DNA of 64,000 bases from Parageobacillus caldoxylosilyticus NBRC 107762 (GCF_000632715.1 NZ_BAWO01000001.1:81033-145032); one strand, 5' to 3'; shown: positions 1-10,256, counted from the stretch's first letter. The notes: generated by a model not told the origin, from the sequence alone. Program-made: numbers and translations.

Positions 1-269
1 TGCTAATGTATCAGGGTTTGCTGTACGAATTTGGCGCACCAGGTGCATTTTTCACTATTTTATATATCGGCTGCGGCGCCTTTCGGCTTGCGCGGTTCAA
101 TATTACAGAAAATAACGGCTATTTTTCCGGGCTTCCCATTACGGCAGCAGGAGTGCTGCTGACGTTAAGCTACTTAACGATTCATTATTTTCCCCCGCAG
201 TTTTTTATTTTCCTAATGATCACCCTATCGTTTTTAATGGTCGGAACATTTAAGTTGAAAAAAATATAA
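1..269 (+). CDS. pssA: CDP-diacylglycerol--serine O-phosphatidyltransferase, C-terminal part (cut by left edge)
   Basis: The reading frame is already open at the first base and ends at the TAA at 267-269, so only the last 88 or so residues are visible. They contain the conserved GCGAFRLARFN and FSGLPITAAG segments of PssA-type CDP-alcohol phosphatidyltransferases, followed by two hydrophobic helices and a basic tail (KLKKI). PssA makes phosphatidylserine from CDP-diacylglycerol and serine in the membrane, the first step to phosphatidylethanolamine. The catalytic CDP-alcohol motif lies upstream of the window, so activity cannot be judged. In B. subtilis a psd gene follows; here motA follows after a terminator. 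Confidence 0.85.
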   Translation, partial: LMYQGLLYEFGAPGAFFTILYIGCGAFRLARFNITENNGYFSGLPITAAGVLLTLSYLTIHYFPPQFFIFLMITLSFLMVGTFKLKKI

Positions 270-280
270 AACATAAGCAA

Positions 281-335
281 GGCTGTCCTTTCCAACAGCG
301 AATCATAAACGGATTGGGCAGCCCTTTTGTTTTCT
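281..335 (+). terminator. Probable terminator of pssA
   Basis: The arms GGCTGTCC (281-288) and GGGCAGCC (316-323) pair with one G-U and a long 27-base loop, followed by CTTTTGTTTTC. The long loop makes it a moderate rather than strong terminator. It lies 11 bases past the pssA stop. Confidence 0.5.
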
Positions 336-446
336 TATCACAAATTTTCCCTTTTCAATCTTTGTTATTAATTATATGATAAATGTGGATTTATTATAAA
401 GCACAAAAATGGAATATTGTGTTTTTCATGTAACGGGGGGATTTCA

Positions 447-1238
447 TTGGATAAAACATCGATTATTGGAATTCTTCTTGGCATCATTGCTGTTGCCTTA
501 GGAATGTTCTTTAAAGGGGTCAATCTAAGTGTATTAATTAACCCAGCAGCAATTTTCATTATTATCGTCGGAACGATCGCTTCTGTTACCATCGCGTTTC
601 CGGCCCGCGAAATAAAAAAAATACCGAAGTTGTTAGCCGTCATTTTTAAAGAACAAAATATTCCAACGGTGGAAGAACTGATTCCGTTGTTTGTCGACTG
701 GGCGAACATAGCCCGGCGTGAAGGGCTGCTCGCCTTAGAAGCGAAATTAGATGAGATTGACGATCCATTTTTACGAAACGGTTTAAGCATGGTGATTGAC
801 GGGCAAACGCAAGATTTTATTCGCGATGTCATGACCGAAGAAATTGAAGCGATGGAAGAGCGACACGAGGCAAATGCATCTATTTTTTCACAAGCAGGTA
901 CATATGCGCCGACACTTGGAGTGCTTGGTGCAGTCATCGGACTCATTGCGGCACTGGGGAATATAGAGCATATCAGCGAAATTGGCAAGGCGATTAGCGC
1001 GGCATTCGTCGCCACCTTGCTTGGAATTTTCACTGGATATGTGCTATGGCATCCATTTGCCAATAAATTAAGAAGAAAATCAAGGGAAGAAGCAAAAATA
1101 CGGCAAATCATGATAGAGGGAGTCCTTTCTATTTTGGAAGGACAAGCGCCGCGAACGATTGAACAAAAGCTTGCTTCCTATCTTTCGGAAGGCGAACGTC
1201 GGAAACTGATGGAACAGGGAGAAAAAGGAAATGAGTAA
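447..1238 (+). CDS. motA: Flagellar motor stator protein MotA
   Basis: MotA is the four-helix stator subunit that, with MotB, conducts ions and turns the flagellar rotor. The sequence matches B. subtilis MotA more closely than the paralogue MotP: LDKTS start, KGV..NPAAI, AGTYAPTLGVLGAVIGLIAAL, and GIFTGYVLWHPFANKL in the last membrane region. I chose the TTG at 447 because GGGGGG at 435-440 lies six bases upstream and B. subtilis MotA starts MDKTS; an upstream in-frame TTG at 417 lacks a ribosome-binding site. The protein is 263 aa, normal for the family. It overlaps motB by eight bases, implying coupled translation. A proton-driven motor is inferred from similarity to MotA rather than MotP. 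Confidence 0.93.
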   Translation: MDKTSIIGILLGIIAVALGMFFKGVNLSVLINPAAIFIIIVGTIASVTIAFPAREIKKIPKLLAVIFKEQNIPTVEELIPLFVDWANIARREGLLALEAKLDEIDDPFLRNGLSMVIDGQTQDFIRDVMTEEIEAMEERHEANASIFSQAGTYAPTLGVLGAVIGLIAALGNIEHISEIGKAISAAFVATLLGIFTGYVLWHPFANKLRRKSREEAKIRQIMIEGVLSILEGQAPRTIEQKLASYLSEGERRKLMEQGEKGNE

Positions 1239-1992
1239 GAAAAAGAAAGTGAAGCAGGCAGGGAATATGAACGAATCCTGGCTGATTCCGTACGCTGACT
1301 TATTAACGCTATTGCTTTCCCTTTTTATCGTTTTGTTTGCGAGCAGCCAAATCGACCAAAAAAAATTCCAGGAAATTTCCCGCTCATTTAGCGCCTCGTT
1401 TACTGGCGGGACGGGTGTCCTTGATTTTGAAAGCCCGGTTGAGCCAAAACAGCTTCCTTCGTCGTCAAAGCAAGACCATAAACATAAAAGCGCACTCGAT
1501 AAACAAGATAAAGAAGAATTACAGAATGTAAAAGAAAAAATTGATGAGTACATCGTGCAAAATCATTTAAACGGGAAATTGCAGACCTCTTTAACGGAAG
1601 AAGGATTGGCGATCACCATATTAAACGATATTTTATTTGATTCGGGAAGTGCAGAAGTACGGGTAAAAGACCGGAGGCTCGCTAAAGAAATTTCCCAGCT
1701 GCTCGTCATGAATCCGCCGCGCAATATTATTATTAGCGGGCATACGGATAACGTGCCGATTCATAATGCTCAGTTCGCTTCCAACTGGGAACTAAGCGTG
1801 ATGCGGGCGGTAAATTTTATGAAACTGTTATTGGAAAACCCGAAGCTCGATCCGCGCTCGTTTAGCGCAAAAGGATACGGGGAATTTAAGCCGGTTGCAT
1901 CAAATGATACTCCTGAGGGGAGGATGAAAAATCGGCGCGTCGAAATTTTAATTTTGCCGCACACGAAAACATCACCCCATTCCCTTCACTGA
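1231..1992 (+). CDS. motB: Flagellar motor stator protein MotB
   Basis: MotB anchors the stator to peptidoglycan and carries the ion-binding aspartate. One N-terminal membrane helix (about residues 17-38) contains PYADLLTLLL, placing the essential aspartate at residue 23. A charged linker (about 60-110) follows, then an OmpA-like peptidoglycan-binding domain with SGHTDN, WELSVMRA and NRRVEI. The start ATG lies inside the end of motA, preceded by GGAGAAAAAGG. Length is 253 aa, typical of the family. With motA it forms a two-gene operon ending at the strong hairpin at 2017-2052. Confidence 0.94.
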   Translation: MSKKKKVKQAGNMNESWLIPYADLLTLLLSLFIVLFASSQIDQKKFQEISRSFSASFTGGTGVLDFESPVEPKQLPSSSKQDHKHKSALDKQDKEELQNVKEKIDEYIVQNHLNGKLQTSLTEEGLAITILNDILFDSGSAEVRVKDRRLAKEISQLLVMNPPRNIIISGHTDNVPIHNAQFASNWELSVMRAVNFMKLLLENPKLDPRSFSAKGYGEFKPVASNDTPEGRMKNRRVEILILPHTKTSPHSLH

Positions 1993-2016
1993 AAACTATC
2001 GTTTGCACACCGAAGC

Positions 2017-2052
2017 AAAACAGGCTGGCAAATATGTGCCAGCCTGTTTTTG
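2017..2052. terminator. Bidirectional terminator between motB and the YtvI-like gene
   Basis: A perfect 14-bp stem (2017-2030 with 2037-2050) closes a six-base loop. The A-run on the left arm and T-run on the right give it U-tracts in both directions, fitting the convergent genes on either side. Confidence 0.85.
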
Positions 2053-2053
2053 C

Positions 2054-3079
2054 TTAAAGCTTAAAAGAAAATTTGATCACTCCAGCTTTTACCATTGTTT
2101 CTACTAAAATCACCAATGCCGGTCCAATAAACAATCCGATGAAACCCAGCAGCTGAAACCCTAAATAAACGCTGATTAATGCAGCCAAAGGAGAAATGCC
2201 TAAGTTCGTTGAAAACACTTTTGGCTCAATAATTCGGCGCACTACGGTAATAATGACAAACAATACAATAAGACCGATGCCAAGCCCGCTATGGCCATTG
2301 GCAATGCTGATGACTCCCCAAGGCACCAGCACAGAACCGGTTCCTAAAATAGGCAAAATATCTACAATCACAATAATTAATGCCATAACAACAGCATAAT
2401 CCACTTTTAACAGCAATAAGCCGGCCAAGGCAATAAAAAAGGTGATCAAACTGAGCAAAAACTGCGCTTTAATAAAGCCAATGCCGGCTTTGCTTAACTG
2501 CGCCACCACCATCGCCAGCCGCTGATACGTGCGCTCGGACAAGTATTTTCTCGTTCCCCTTTTTAGTTTCGGCAAATCTAAACTAATAAGAAACAACGCT
2601 ACTAAATATACTAAGAAATGAATAAGAAAACCGGGAATAAGCGTGATATAATGAACAATCGACTGCGTTAAATTAGTGGCAAACTCTAAGAGCAAATGTT
2701 GAATTGTTTTTACACTGTTTTCCAATGAATGAATAATTTCTTTAGGAATCGAACTCGAGTACGACTCCCACATCTGAATTAAGTCATCTAAAACTTTCGT
2801 CGTCTCACTCAAAAAGTGCGGCAGTTTTTGCGAAAAAGTCATCATTTGCTGTACAAGGATGACGATCAAGAAGTAAAAAGAAATGCCAACGATGACAAGG
2901 AATAACGAAAAAATCGCCGTTACCGCATGCGCCCGTTTCAACCGATAATGGATTTGCAAGTGCTGCACTGACGGCTCCAGTAATAACGCCGTCGCTAATG
3001 CGAAAACAAGCGGCAAGCTGTATGGTAGCAGAAATAATACTACGGCGAGAATGAAAGCAATAATAATAAACTTTTTCAC
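2054..3079 (-). CDS. AI-2E family / sporulation integral membrane protein YtvI-like
   Basis: A 341-aa polytopic membrane protein of the AI-2E transporter superfamily. The N-terminal part has two hydrophobic hairpins. A soluble amphipathic stretch (about residues 80-150) follows, then a C-terminal membrane block with DILPILGTGSVLVPW, RRIIEPKVFSTNLGISPL and GFIGLFIGPALVIL. These C-terminal motifs resemble the YtvI branch, which is linked to sporulation, more than the YrrI branch found at 22.8-23.8 kb. Substrate is unknown. It stands alone downstream of the DedA gene on the same strand and ends against the motAB terminator. The assignment to YtvI itself is from memory and moderate; the superfamily is secure. 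Confidence 0.75.
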   Translation of the reverse strand: MKKFIIIAFILAVVLFLLPYSLPLVFALATALLLEPSVQHLQIHYRLKRAHAVTAIFSLFLVIVGISFYFLIVILVQQMMTFSQKLPHFLSETTKVLDDLIQMWESYSSSIPKEIIHSLENSVKTIQHLLLEFATNLTQSIVHYITLIPGFLIHFLVYLVALFLISLDLPKLKRGTRKYLSERTYQRLAMVVAQLSKAGIGFIKAQFLLSLITFFIALAGLLLLKVDYAVVMALIIVIVDILPILGTGSVLVPWGVISIANGHSGLGIGLIVLFVIITVVRRIIEPKVFSTNLGISPLAALISVYLGFQLLGFIGLFIGPALVILVETMVKAGVIKFSFKL

Positions 3080-3198
3080 TATCGTACCCCATTCAATTAG
3101 ATTTTTTTTGAGCAGTCCCTATCATAAATATAGGGAATGGAGATAAAACAATCAACCATCGTGAGCTCCCCATCACAGCTTCGTTTGATTGTAAGAGA

Positions 3199-3792
3199 TC
3201 ACATCCGCTTGCGCCGATACATTTGGACGCCGATATAAACGACAATAGCAATGACCGCTGCCGCCATAATCGGCCGCAAATACGGGCGAGCAATTTGATC
3301 AATCTCCTGCCAGTGGCTTCCTAGTCGTTCCCCTAAATAAATAAAGAAAATCGACCACGGAATAATCGCGCACGTTGTATAGAAAGTAAATTTTTTCCAC
3401 GACATTTTCGCGATGCCCGCCGGGATCGAAATAGCGTGGCGGACAACTGGAATGAATCTCGCAGTAAATATGACGCCTGGACCGTATTTTTCAAACCATT
3501 GTTCCGCTACATCAAGATGTTTCTTTTTAATCAACAAATATTTTCCGTATTTATCAAGAAACGGTCTGCCGCCATAATACCCCATCCAATAAAGAAACAG
3601 CTGGGCGATCGTTCCGCCGATCGTTCCCGCTATCACCGCTCCAATCAAGGATATTTCTCCACGCGATACCAAATATCCCGCATAGGCAAGTACAATTTCG
3701 CTTGGAATAATTTCAATCATTAATGCCAAGGCGACTCCGAAATATCCTAAATCCGCCAAAAAGGTAAAAACCGTCTGTACCAACTCGTGCAT
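3199..3792 (-). CDS. DedA family membrane protein
   Basis: DedA proteins are small inner-membrane proteins that affect membrane potential and undecaprenyl-phosphate or phospholipid recycling. This 197-aa protein shows the family layout: a hydrophobic segment with EIIPSEIVLAYAGYL, an amphipathic loop WFEKYGPGVIFTARFIPVVRHAISIPAG with the conserved arginines, then a TCAIIPWSIFFIYLGERLG helix and a basic C-terminus. Start ATG at 3792 follows AGGAGGAG at good spacing; the longer frame upstream has no ribosome-binding site. Which paralogue it represents (YngC-like or other) cannot be decided here. Confidence 0.88.
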   Translation of the reverse strand: MHELVQTVFTFLADLGYFGVALALMIEIIPSEIVLAYAGYLVSRGEISLIGAVIAGTIGGTIAQLFLYWMGYYGGRPFLDKYGKYLLIKKKHLDVAEQWFEKYGPGVIFTARFIPVVRHAISIPAGIAKMSWKKFTFYTTCAIIPWSIFFIYLGERLGSHWQEIDQIARPYLRPIMAAAVIAIVVYIGVQMYRRKRM

Positions 3793-3899
3793 CGTTCTCC
3801 TCCTATGTATGTATATTAAAGCCAAGCCGTCCATTACAACCCTATTCCGCAACCAATTATACTATACTGCATGGCAGAAAAAAATAAATTTATCCATAG

Positions 3900-3931
3900 A
3901 AAAAAAAAGCTGTCTTTTTCGGACAGCTTTT
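3900..3931 (-). terminator. Terminator of gltT
   Basis: A 10-bp stem (3905-3914 with 3922-3931) ends in a run of eight A on the plus strand, giving a U-tract on the minus transcript. It lies just past the gltT stop codon. Confidence 0.82.
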
Positions 3932-3936
3932 CACCA

Positions 3937-5202
3937 TCATGCACTTTGCTGCAGCTCGGAAATATATTGTTTTGCTTTTTCTTCGTTATATTGTCCTTCC
4001 CATTTGGACATAACGACCGCCGCCAGCGAGTTGCCAATGACGTTGACAACCGTGCGGGCCATATCCAAAATGCGGTCGATTCCGGCAATAAACGCCAATC
4101 CTTCTACCGGAATGCCAACCGTTCCTAGCGTCGCGAGCAACACGACAAACGAGACGCCCGGCACTCCGGCGATTCCTTTTGATGTTACCATTAACACAAG
4201 TACAAGGGAAATTTGTTGCGAAATCGGCATATCAATGCCGTACAGCTGTGCGATAAAAATGGCAGCCAGCGCCTGATATAACGTAGAACCGTCTAGGTTA
4301 AACGAATAGCCTGTCGGAATGACAAACGATGTAATCGCTTTCGGGCAGCCAAATTTCTCCATTTTCTCCATAATTTTCGGAAGAACCGTTTCCGAACTCG
4401 CTGTACTGTACGCCAGAATCAATTCGTCCTTTAAAATTTTGATAATATTAAAAATATTTATACCAACAAGCTTAGCAACTCCACCAAGCACCGCAACAAT
4501 AAAGAAAATCATCGTTGCATAAACGAGAATGACAAGTTTGCTAAGCGGAATGAGCGATTCAACCCCAAATTTCGAAACTGTTACACCGATCAGCGCAAAC
4601 ACGCCAAACGGCGCAAATTTCATAATTTGGTTTGTCACATAAAACATCGCTTCCGCCGTACCTTGGAAAAACTGCAACACCGGCCTCCCTTTCTCCCCGA
4701 TTGCTGCTACGCCTAAACCAAACATAACCGAGAAGAAAATAATCGGCAACATATTCCCAGTTGATAACGATTCAAAAACGTTTTTTGGAACAATATTGAC
4801 AAATGTTTCAACCATCGAATGGTGTTGCACTTCGTTCGTTGTATCAATATAGCTTTGAATATCTGTTTTCTCCAACGATTTCATGTTCACGCCGGCTCCC
4901 GGCTGAAAAATATTCGCCGCCAATAAACCAACGACAATCGCGATCGTCGTGATAATTTCGAAATAAATAATCGTTTTTCCGCCTAGTTTTCCAAGCTTCT
5001 TCAAGTCTCCAACATTAGCAACGCCTACAACAAGGCTTGAAATCACAATTGGAATGACAATCATTTTGATAAGGCGAAGGAAAATATCTCCAATCGGCTG
5101 CAAATAAGTAGCTACTTTTGGATTTCCATAGAAAATAGCCCCAACAACAATCCCCAGAACAAGACCGATAAAAATTTGCCAAGCTAATCCAATCTTTTTC
5201 AC
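3937..5202 (-). CDS. gltT: Proton/sodium-glutamate symporter GltT
   Basis: GltT imports glutamate and aspartate by cation symport (dicarboxylate/amino acid:cation symporter family, homotrimeric elevator transporter). At 421 aa it equals the length I recall for GltT of Geobacillus stearothermophilus and looks almost identical to it. Diagnostic features are the serine-rich tip SSET of hairpin 1 (residues 269-272), the NLDGS segment of the discontinuous TM7 (about 302-306), and SKGIAGVPG of hairpin 2. Start ATG at 5202 is preceded by AAAGGAGGCGATGAGG. It is monocistronic with its own terminator and is transcribed away from sigK. Confidence 0.95.
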   Translation of the reverse strand: MKKIGLAWQIFIGLVLGIVVGAIFYGNPKVATYLQPIGDIFLRLIKMIVIPIVISSLVVGVANVGDLKKLGKLGGKTIIYFEIITTIAIVVGLLAANIFQPGAGVNMKSLEKTDIQSYIDTTNEVQHHSMVETFVNIVPKNVFESLSTGNMLPIIFFSVMFGLGVAAIGEKGRPVLQFFQGTAEAMFYVTNQIMKFAPFGVFALIGVTVSKFGVESLIPLSKLVILVYATMIFFIVAVLGGVAKLVGINIFNIIKILKDELILAYSTASSETVLPKIMEKMEKFGCPKAITSFVIPTGYSFNLDGSTLYQALAAIFIAQLYGIDMPISQQISLVLVLMVTSKGIAGVPGVSFVVLLATLGTVGIPVEGLAFIAGIDRILDMARTVVNVIGNSLAAVVMSKWEGQYNEEKAKQYISELQQSA

Positions 5203-5267
5203 CTCATCGCCTCCTTTGGATAATTTTTAGACAAAAAACGACAAAATTATTTTACTATTACAACATT

Positions 5268-5299
5268 CGTACGTCAATAATATTTGTTATTTACGTACG
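5268..5299. repeat. Inverted repeat between gltT and sigK
   Basis: CGTACGT (5268-5274) and ACGTACG (5293-5299) form an inverted repeat whose inner flanks (CAATAA/TTATTT) also partly pair. A further ACGTAC occurs at 5323-5328. There is no T-run, so a terminator is unlikely. It lies in the divergent control region; role unknown. Confidence 0.4.
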
Positions 5300-5341
5300 C
5301 TTCTTTCTTTTTTTGTTCAAACACGTACAACCTCCTTCCGT

Positions 5342-5372
5342 CATATACATAAAATAGGCCATTGCCTACAAC
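5342..5372 (+). promoter_or_regulatory. Candidate sporulation (sigma-E-like) promoter of sigK
   Basis: CATATA at 5342-5347 and CCTACAAC at 5365-5372 are 17 bases apart. The second element matches most of the CATACAnT -10 box known for sigma-E. In B. subtilis sigK is transcribed by sigma-E and then sigma-K. The match is partial and the implied leader is short, so this is tentative. Confidence 0.3.
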
Positions 5373-5395
5373 GACATAGGGTGGGGGGTGACAGA

Positions 5396-6106
5396 ATGTC
5401 CGGCATTTTATCAGCGTTTGCGTTTCTAATGAAAGAATTAATGTTTTTAGTATCATACATTAAAAACAACGCATTTCCCCAACCGTTAAGCCCCAAGGAA
5501 GAAGAAAAATACTTAGAGCTGATGGCGAAAGGAGATAAACAGGCCCGCAATATTTTAATTGAACATAACTTACGTCTTGTTGCCCATATTGTAAAAAAGT
5601 TTGAAAATACCGGCGAAGATGTGGAGGACTTAATTTCCATCGGCACCATCGGCCTGATTAAGGCGATCGAAAGCTACTCGTCCAGTAAAGGAACAAAACT
5701 GGCCACATATGCAGCCCGCTGCATTGAAAACGAAATTTTAATGCATTTGCGCTCATTGAAAAAAACAAGAAAGGACGTCTCCTTGCATGAGCCGATCGGG
5801 CAGGATAAAGAAGGAAACGAAATTAGCTTAATTGATATTTTAAAATCCGAAGGAAACGATATTGTGGATGAAATTCATCTGAACATGGAACTCGAACAGG
5901 TGAAAAAATACATCGATGTGTTGGATGAACGAGAAAAAGAAGTCATTATTAGCCGGTTCGGCCTTGATATGCAGCAGGAAAAAACACAGCGCGAAATCGC
6001 TAAAGAACTTGGCATCTCAAGAAGCTATGTATCCCGAATCGAAAAGCGCGCATTAATGAAAATGTTTCATGAGTTTTATCGGAATGAAAAAGAAAAGCGG
6101 AGATAA
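5396..6106 (+). CDS. sigK: Pro-sigma-K, late mother-cell sporulation sigma factor (uninterrupted)
   Basis: Sigma-K directs late mother-cell transcription, including coat and lysis genes. The 236-aa product carries the 20-residue hydrophobic pro-sequence, with Ser20-Tyr21 at the position where SpoIVFB cleaves B. subtilis pro-sigma-K. Region 2 ([37 protein letters not shown]) and region 4 ([36 protein letters not shown]) follow. The ATG at 5396 is preceded by GGGGGGTGA. In B. subtilis the gene is split by the skin element; here it is one continuous frame. A strong terminator follows at 6114. Confidence 0.96.
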   Translation: MSGILSAFAFLMKELMFLVSYIKNNAFPQPLSPKEEEKYLELMAKGDKQARNILIEHNLRLVAHIVKKFENTGEDVEDLISIGTIGLIKAIESYSSSKGTKLATYAARCIENEILMHLRSLKKTRKDVSLHEPIGQDKEGNEISLIDILKSEGNDIVDEIHLNMELEQVKKYIDVLDEREKEVIISRFGLDMQQEKTQREIAKELGISRSYVSRIEKRALMKMFHEFYRNEKEKRR

Positions 6107-6113
6107 GTATGGA

Positions 6114-6152
6114 AAAGGTGTCCCAAGATGACTATTGGGACACCTTTCCTTT
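6114..6152. terminator. Terminator of sigK
   Basis: A perfect 13-bp stem (6114-6126 with 6135-6147) with an eight-base loop, followed on the plus strand by CCTTTTTCTTC. It also lies downstream of the minus-strand mini-ORF at 6167-6253 and may serve both, though the U-tract is better for sigK. Confidence 0.8.
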
Positions 6153-6166
6153 TTCTTCTTATTTTG

Positions 6167-6253
6167 TTAATTTTCTGCTTCCACACTTACTTCCGCTGTT
6201 ATAATCAATGCTATCGCTGCAGTAACCACAATCCCCATCACCATTGCGAACAT
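6167..6253 (-). CDS. Putative 28-residue single-pass membrane peptide
   Basis: I do not recognise this gene. The frame encodes 28 aa: a hydrophobic helix MFAMVMGIVVTAAIALII followed by an acidic tail TAEVSVEAEN. The ATG at 6253 has an excellent ribosome-binding site (AAGGAGGGG, eight bases upstream). An in-frame ATG at 6289 would add 12 residues but has no such site. It lies antisense-facing next to sigK, separated by the sigK terminator. Hydrophobic composition with a clean charged tail, plus the strong Shine-Dalgarno, argue for a real small protein. A short intergenic region could also produce such a frame by chance, so confidence is moderate. Confidence 0.5.
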   Translation of the reverse strand: MFAMVMGIVVTAAIALIITAEVSVEAEN

Positions 6254-6402
6254 CCCTTGTTCCCCTCCTTGCAGTTCTTCCTCTTTCATTTTACACGGAG
6301 GAACAATCGGTTTCTTCGCATGGTTGTGAACAATTTATGAAATCACAGAGGTAATTATATCCAACTGGAATATGTTTACAAACAGTTTTTGGTAAAAACG
6401 GT

Positions 6403-6441
6403 AATAAACCTGCCTCTCCAACAAGAAAAGGCAGGTTTATT
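6403..6441 (-). terminator. Terminator at the end of the yrrT-mtnN-mccAB-yrhC operon
   Basis: AATAAACCTGCC (6403-6414) pairs with GGCAGGTTTATT (6430-6441). It overlaps the last codon and stop of yrhC and marks the operon end. On the minus transcript the 3' arm ends in GGTTTATT with only short T-runs, so termination may be moderate. Confidence 0.6.
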
Positions 6442-6667
6442 TGTCCATTTCCCGCAATAAGCGGATATATTTGATCGCTCGTTGAAAAAAGGAAAACGCG
6501 CCTATTAACAATATCACAATGAAACTAAGCAAATACGCCTTTTTCTCCGGCGCAATCGTAGGAAGAAGCGTGCCAATATACAAAAAGACACTTAACGCCA
6601 GCAATACGCCAGCAAACATTTTGTAATCAGCCGCTTTTTCCTTCCATTGTTGCTTTTGCCGTTCCAT
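6437..6667 (-). CDS. yrhC: YrhC family small membrane protein
   Basis: The 76-aa product has a charged N-terminus, two hydrophobic helices (about residues 18-36 and 44-62) and a basic end (RAIKYIRLLREMDK). It occupies the position of yrhC, last gene of the yrrT-mtnN-mccA-mccB-yrhC operon in B. subtilis, 63 bases after mccB. Its function is unknown; the conserved place suggests a link to cysteine/methionine metabolism, which is inference. The ATG at 6667 follows GTGGGGGATAGCG. Its 3' end overlaps the operon terminator. Confidence 0.8.
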   Translation of the reverse strand: MERQKQQWKEKAADYKMFAGVLLALSVFLYIGTLLPTIAPEKKAYLLSFIVILLIGAFSFFQRAIKYIRLLREMDK

Positions 6668-6730
6668 CGCTATCCCCCACTTTCCATCCTTAACTGTATC
6701 ATACAGGACAGCAAATGTGGGGATGTAATT

Positions 6731-8793
<2,063 letters not shown>

Positions 8794-8857
8794 TTTTGTC
8801 ACTCCATTTCTTAACAAACATAGAAAGAGGAAGGGACGCCTTCCTCGGTTTATTGGT

Positions 8858-9556
8858 TTATTTTTGCAATAATGACAGCATCGATGCGACTAAACGGGCG
8901 GAATGTTTCGCCGCCGTATCTAAAAATTGTTCAAATGAGATATCCGATTCCTTGCCGGCAATGTCGGAGAGTGCACGAATAATCACGAACGGCACAGCAA
9001 ATTGTGTGCATACTTGGGCAATCGCTGCCGCTTCCATTTCGACGGCGCAAAGCTCCGGAAACTTGCCTCGGACAAACTCGACGCGCGCCGGATCGTTCAT
9101 AAACGAGTCACCAGTGGCAATGAGGCCTGTGACAACTTGCACATCGTTAATTTCTTGGGCGCTGCGTTTGGCAATGTCTATTAATGTCTTGTCCGCTTGA
9201 TAACGCGCCGGCATTCCCGGCACTTGCCCATACTCATATCCAAAAGCCGTCACATCGACATCGTGATGCACCACTTCACTGGAAATGACGATATCACCGA
9301 CATTTAACGCCGCTAAAAATCCTCCCGCTGAACCGGTATTAATGACGTAATTCGGCCGGAACCGCTCCAGCAAAATAGCCGTTGCCATCGCCGCGTTTAC
9401 TTTGCCAATGCCCGATTTCAACAAAATGACATCGACACCGTTGATCTGGCCCGTTGAAAATTCGCAATTGGCGATGACCGTTTCTTCCCGTCCTTCCATT
9501 TGGTCACGCAAAATAGTTACTTCTTCTTCCATTGCCCCGATAATCGCTACTTTCAT
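8858..9556 (-). CDS. mtnN: 5'-methylthioadenosine/S-adenosylhomocysteine nucleosidase MtnN
   Basis: MtnN hydrolyses MTA and SAH to adenine plus methylthioribose or S-ribosylhomocysteine, recycling the methyl cycle and feeding homocysteine toward MccA/MccB. Catalytic residues of the nucleoside phosphorylase fold are visible: Glu12 (GAMEEE), Glu175 in AVEMEAAA and Asp198 in [15 protein letters not shown] and TGDSF are also present. The 232-aa size is normal. It lies 15 bases after yrrT and 64 before mccA, inside the sulfur salvage operon. Confidence 0.95.
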   Translation of the reverse strand: MKVAIIGAMEEEVTILRDQMEGREETVIANCEFSTGQINGVDVILLKSGIGKVNAAMATAILLERFRPNYVINTGSAGGFLAALNVGDIVISSEVVHHDVDVTAFGYEYGQVPGMPARYQADKTLIDIAKRSAQEINDVQVVTGLIATGDSFMNDPARVEFVRGKFPELCAVEMEAAAIAQVCTQFAVPFVIIRALSDIAGKESDISFEQFLDTAAKHSARLVASMLSLLQK

Positions 9557-9571
9557 GTTTCTCCCTCTTCC

Positions 9572-10219
9572 TTATTTTTCTTGTTTTACCGCCTCCATCA
9601 CCCATACAAATGCATTTTTTTGTGTAAATGTGACGGAAAAGCCGTGTTCTGCAAATAGTTTTGTCAATACGTCCAATGTCGTATAATATTCACGTTCGAG
9701 GTCTTCAGCCAAGTTATGAAAACCGCGCGCCCTTGCCTCCTGTATGGCCTGCTGAAACGCTTGCTTGTCACGGAAAGCAGTGTCAGCAAACACTATTTTA
9801 TCACCTTTTTTTAATAACTTGCCATACTTGGCAATTGCTTCGCCTTTTTCCGCATCGGTAAGATGGTGAAAAGCATATGTGCTGACAACCGTATCGATCG
9901 GCTCTGGGGGGAGCGGAAACTGCAAAAAATCCCCGTCCACGATTGACACGTGTGCCCCTAGCTTTTCGCGTGCTTTTTTTCGCATCGGTGCAGACGGTTC
10001 TACACCGTACACTGTTTTGCCTTGTCCGATTAGCTTTTGCGTTAAATTTCCTGTGCCGACGCCGAATTCAAGCACGACATTCCCTGCCTTATCGGCGACT
10101 GTATTTAAAATATCATCATAATTTGCAAACACCTCGCGGTATTCTTCGTCATATCCTTCCACGGATTGATCATATGATTCCGCCCATTCTTCAAACAAAT
10201 CAAGAAACTCTCTTCCCAT
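9572..10219 (-). CDS. yrrT: YrrT, SAM-dependent methyltransferase
   Basis: A class I methyltransferase of 215 aa. Motif I is VLEFGVGTGNLTQKL, motif II VYGVEPS, and the post-I acidic loop VDGDFLQFP; a C-terminal region reads TFTQKNAFVWVMEA. YrrT is predicted to be an AdoMet-dependent methyltransferase of unknown substrate heading the MTA/SAH-to-cysteine operon. The ATG at 10219 (MGREF, as in B. subtilis) lies eight bases after GGAG; a nearer ATG at 10234 lacks spacing. A promoter and a CymR-like sequence lie upstream at 10239-10316. Confidence 0.9.
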   Translation of the reverse strand: MGREFLDLFEEWAESYDQSVEGYDEEYREVFANYDDILNTVADKAGNVVLEFGVGTGNLTQKLIGQGKTVYGVEPSAPMRKKAREKLGAHVSIVDGDFLQFPLPPEPIDTVVSTYAFHHLTDAEKGEAIAKYGKLLKKGDKIVFADTAFRDKQAFQQAIQEARARGFHNLAEDLEREYYTTLDVLTKLFAEHGFSVTFTQKNAFVWVMEAVKQEK

Positions 10220-10238
10220 GGTGTCACGCTCCATAATT

Positions 10239-10256
10239 TTTATAATTCCTATAAAT
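10239..10256 (-). promoter_or_regulatory. Candidate CymR operator upstream of yrrT
   Basis: On the minus strand this reads as an AT-rich imperfect dyad centred on TATAGGAATTATA, resembling the GGAATT core reported for CymR boxes. It lies between the promoter at 10288-10316 and the yrrT start. CymR is known to repress this operon in B. subtilis, and the regulator is encoded at 30259-30675. Weak consensus; inference. Confidence 0.3.

Noticed and set aside
368..1111. Long minus-strand frame opposite motA (247 codons)
   Set aside because: It mirrors the motA coding frame, has no ribosome-binding site and no recognisable domain.
3116..3136. TCCCTAT/ATAGGGA inverted repeat as DedA terminator
   Set aside because: On the minus transcript it is followed by A rather than U residues.
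3809..4276. Plus-strand frame opposite the gltT end
   Set aside because: It is antisense to GltT, with low-complexity Thr/Ile composition typical of the reverse of a membrane protein.
6128..6340. 70-codon plus-strand frame after sigK
   Set aside because: It begins inside the sigK terminator, is antisense to the better-supported mini-ORF, and has no Shine-Dalgarno.
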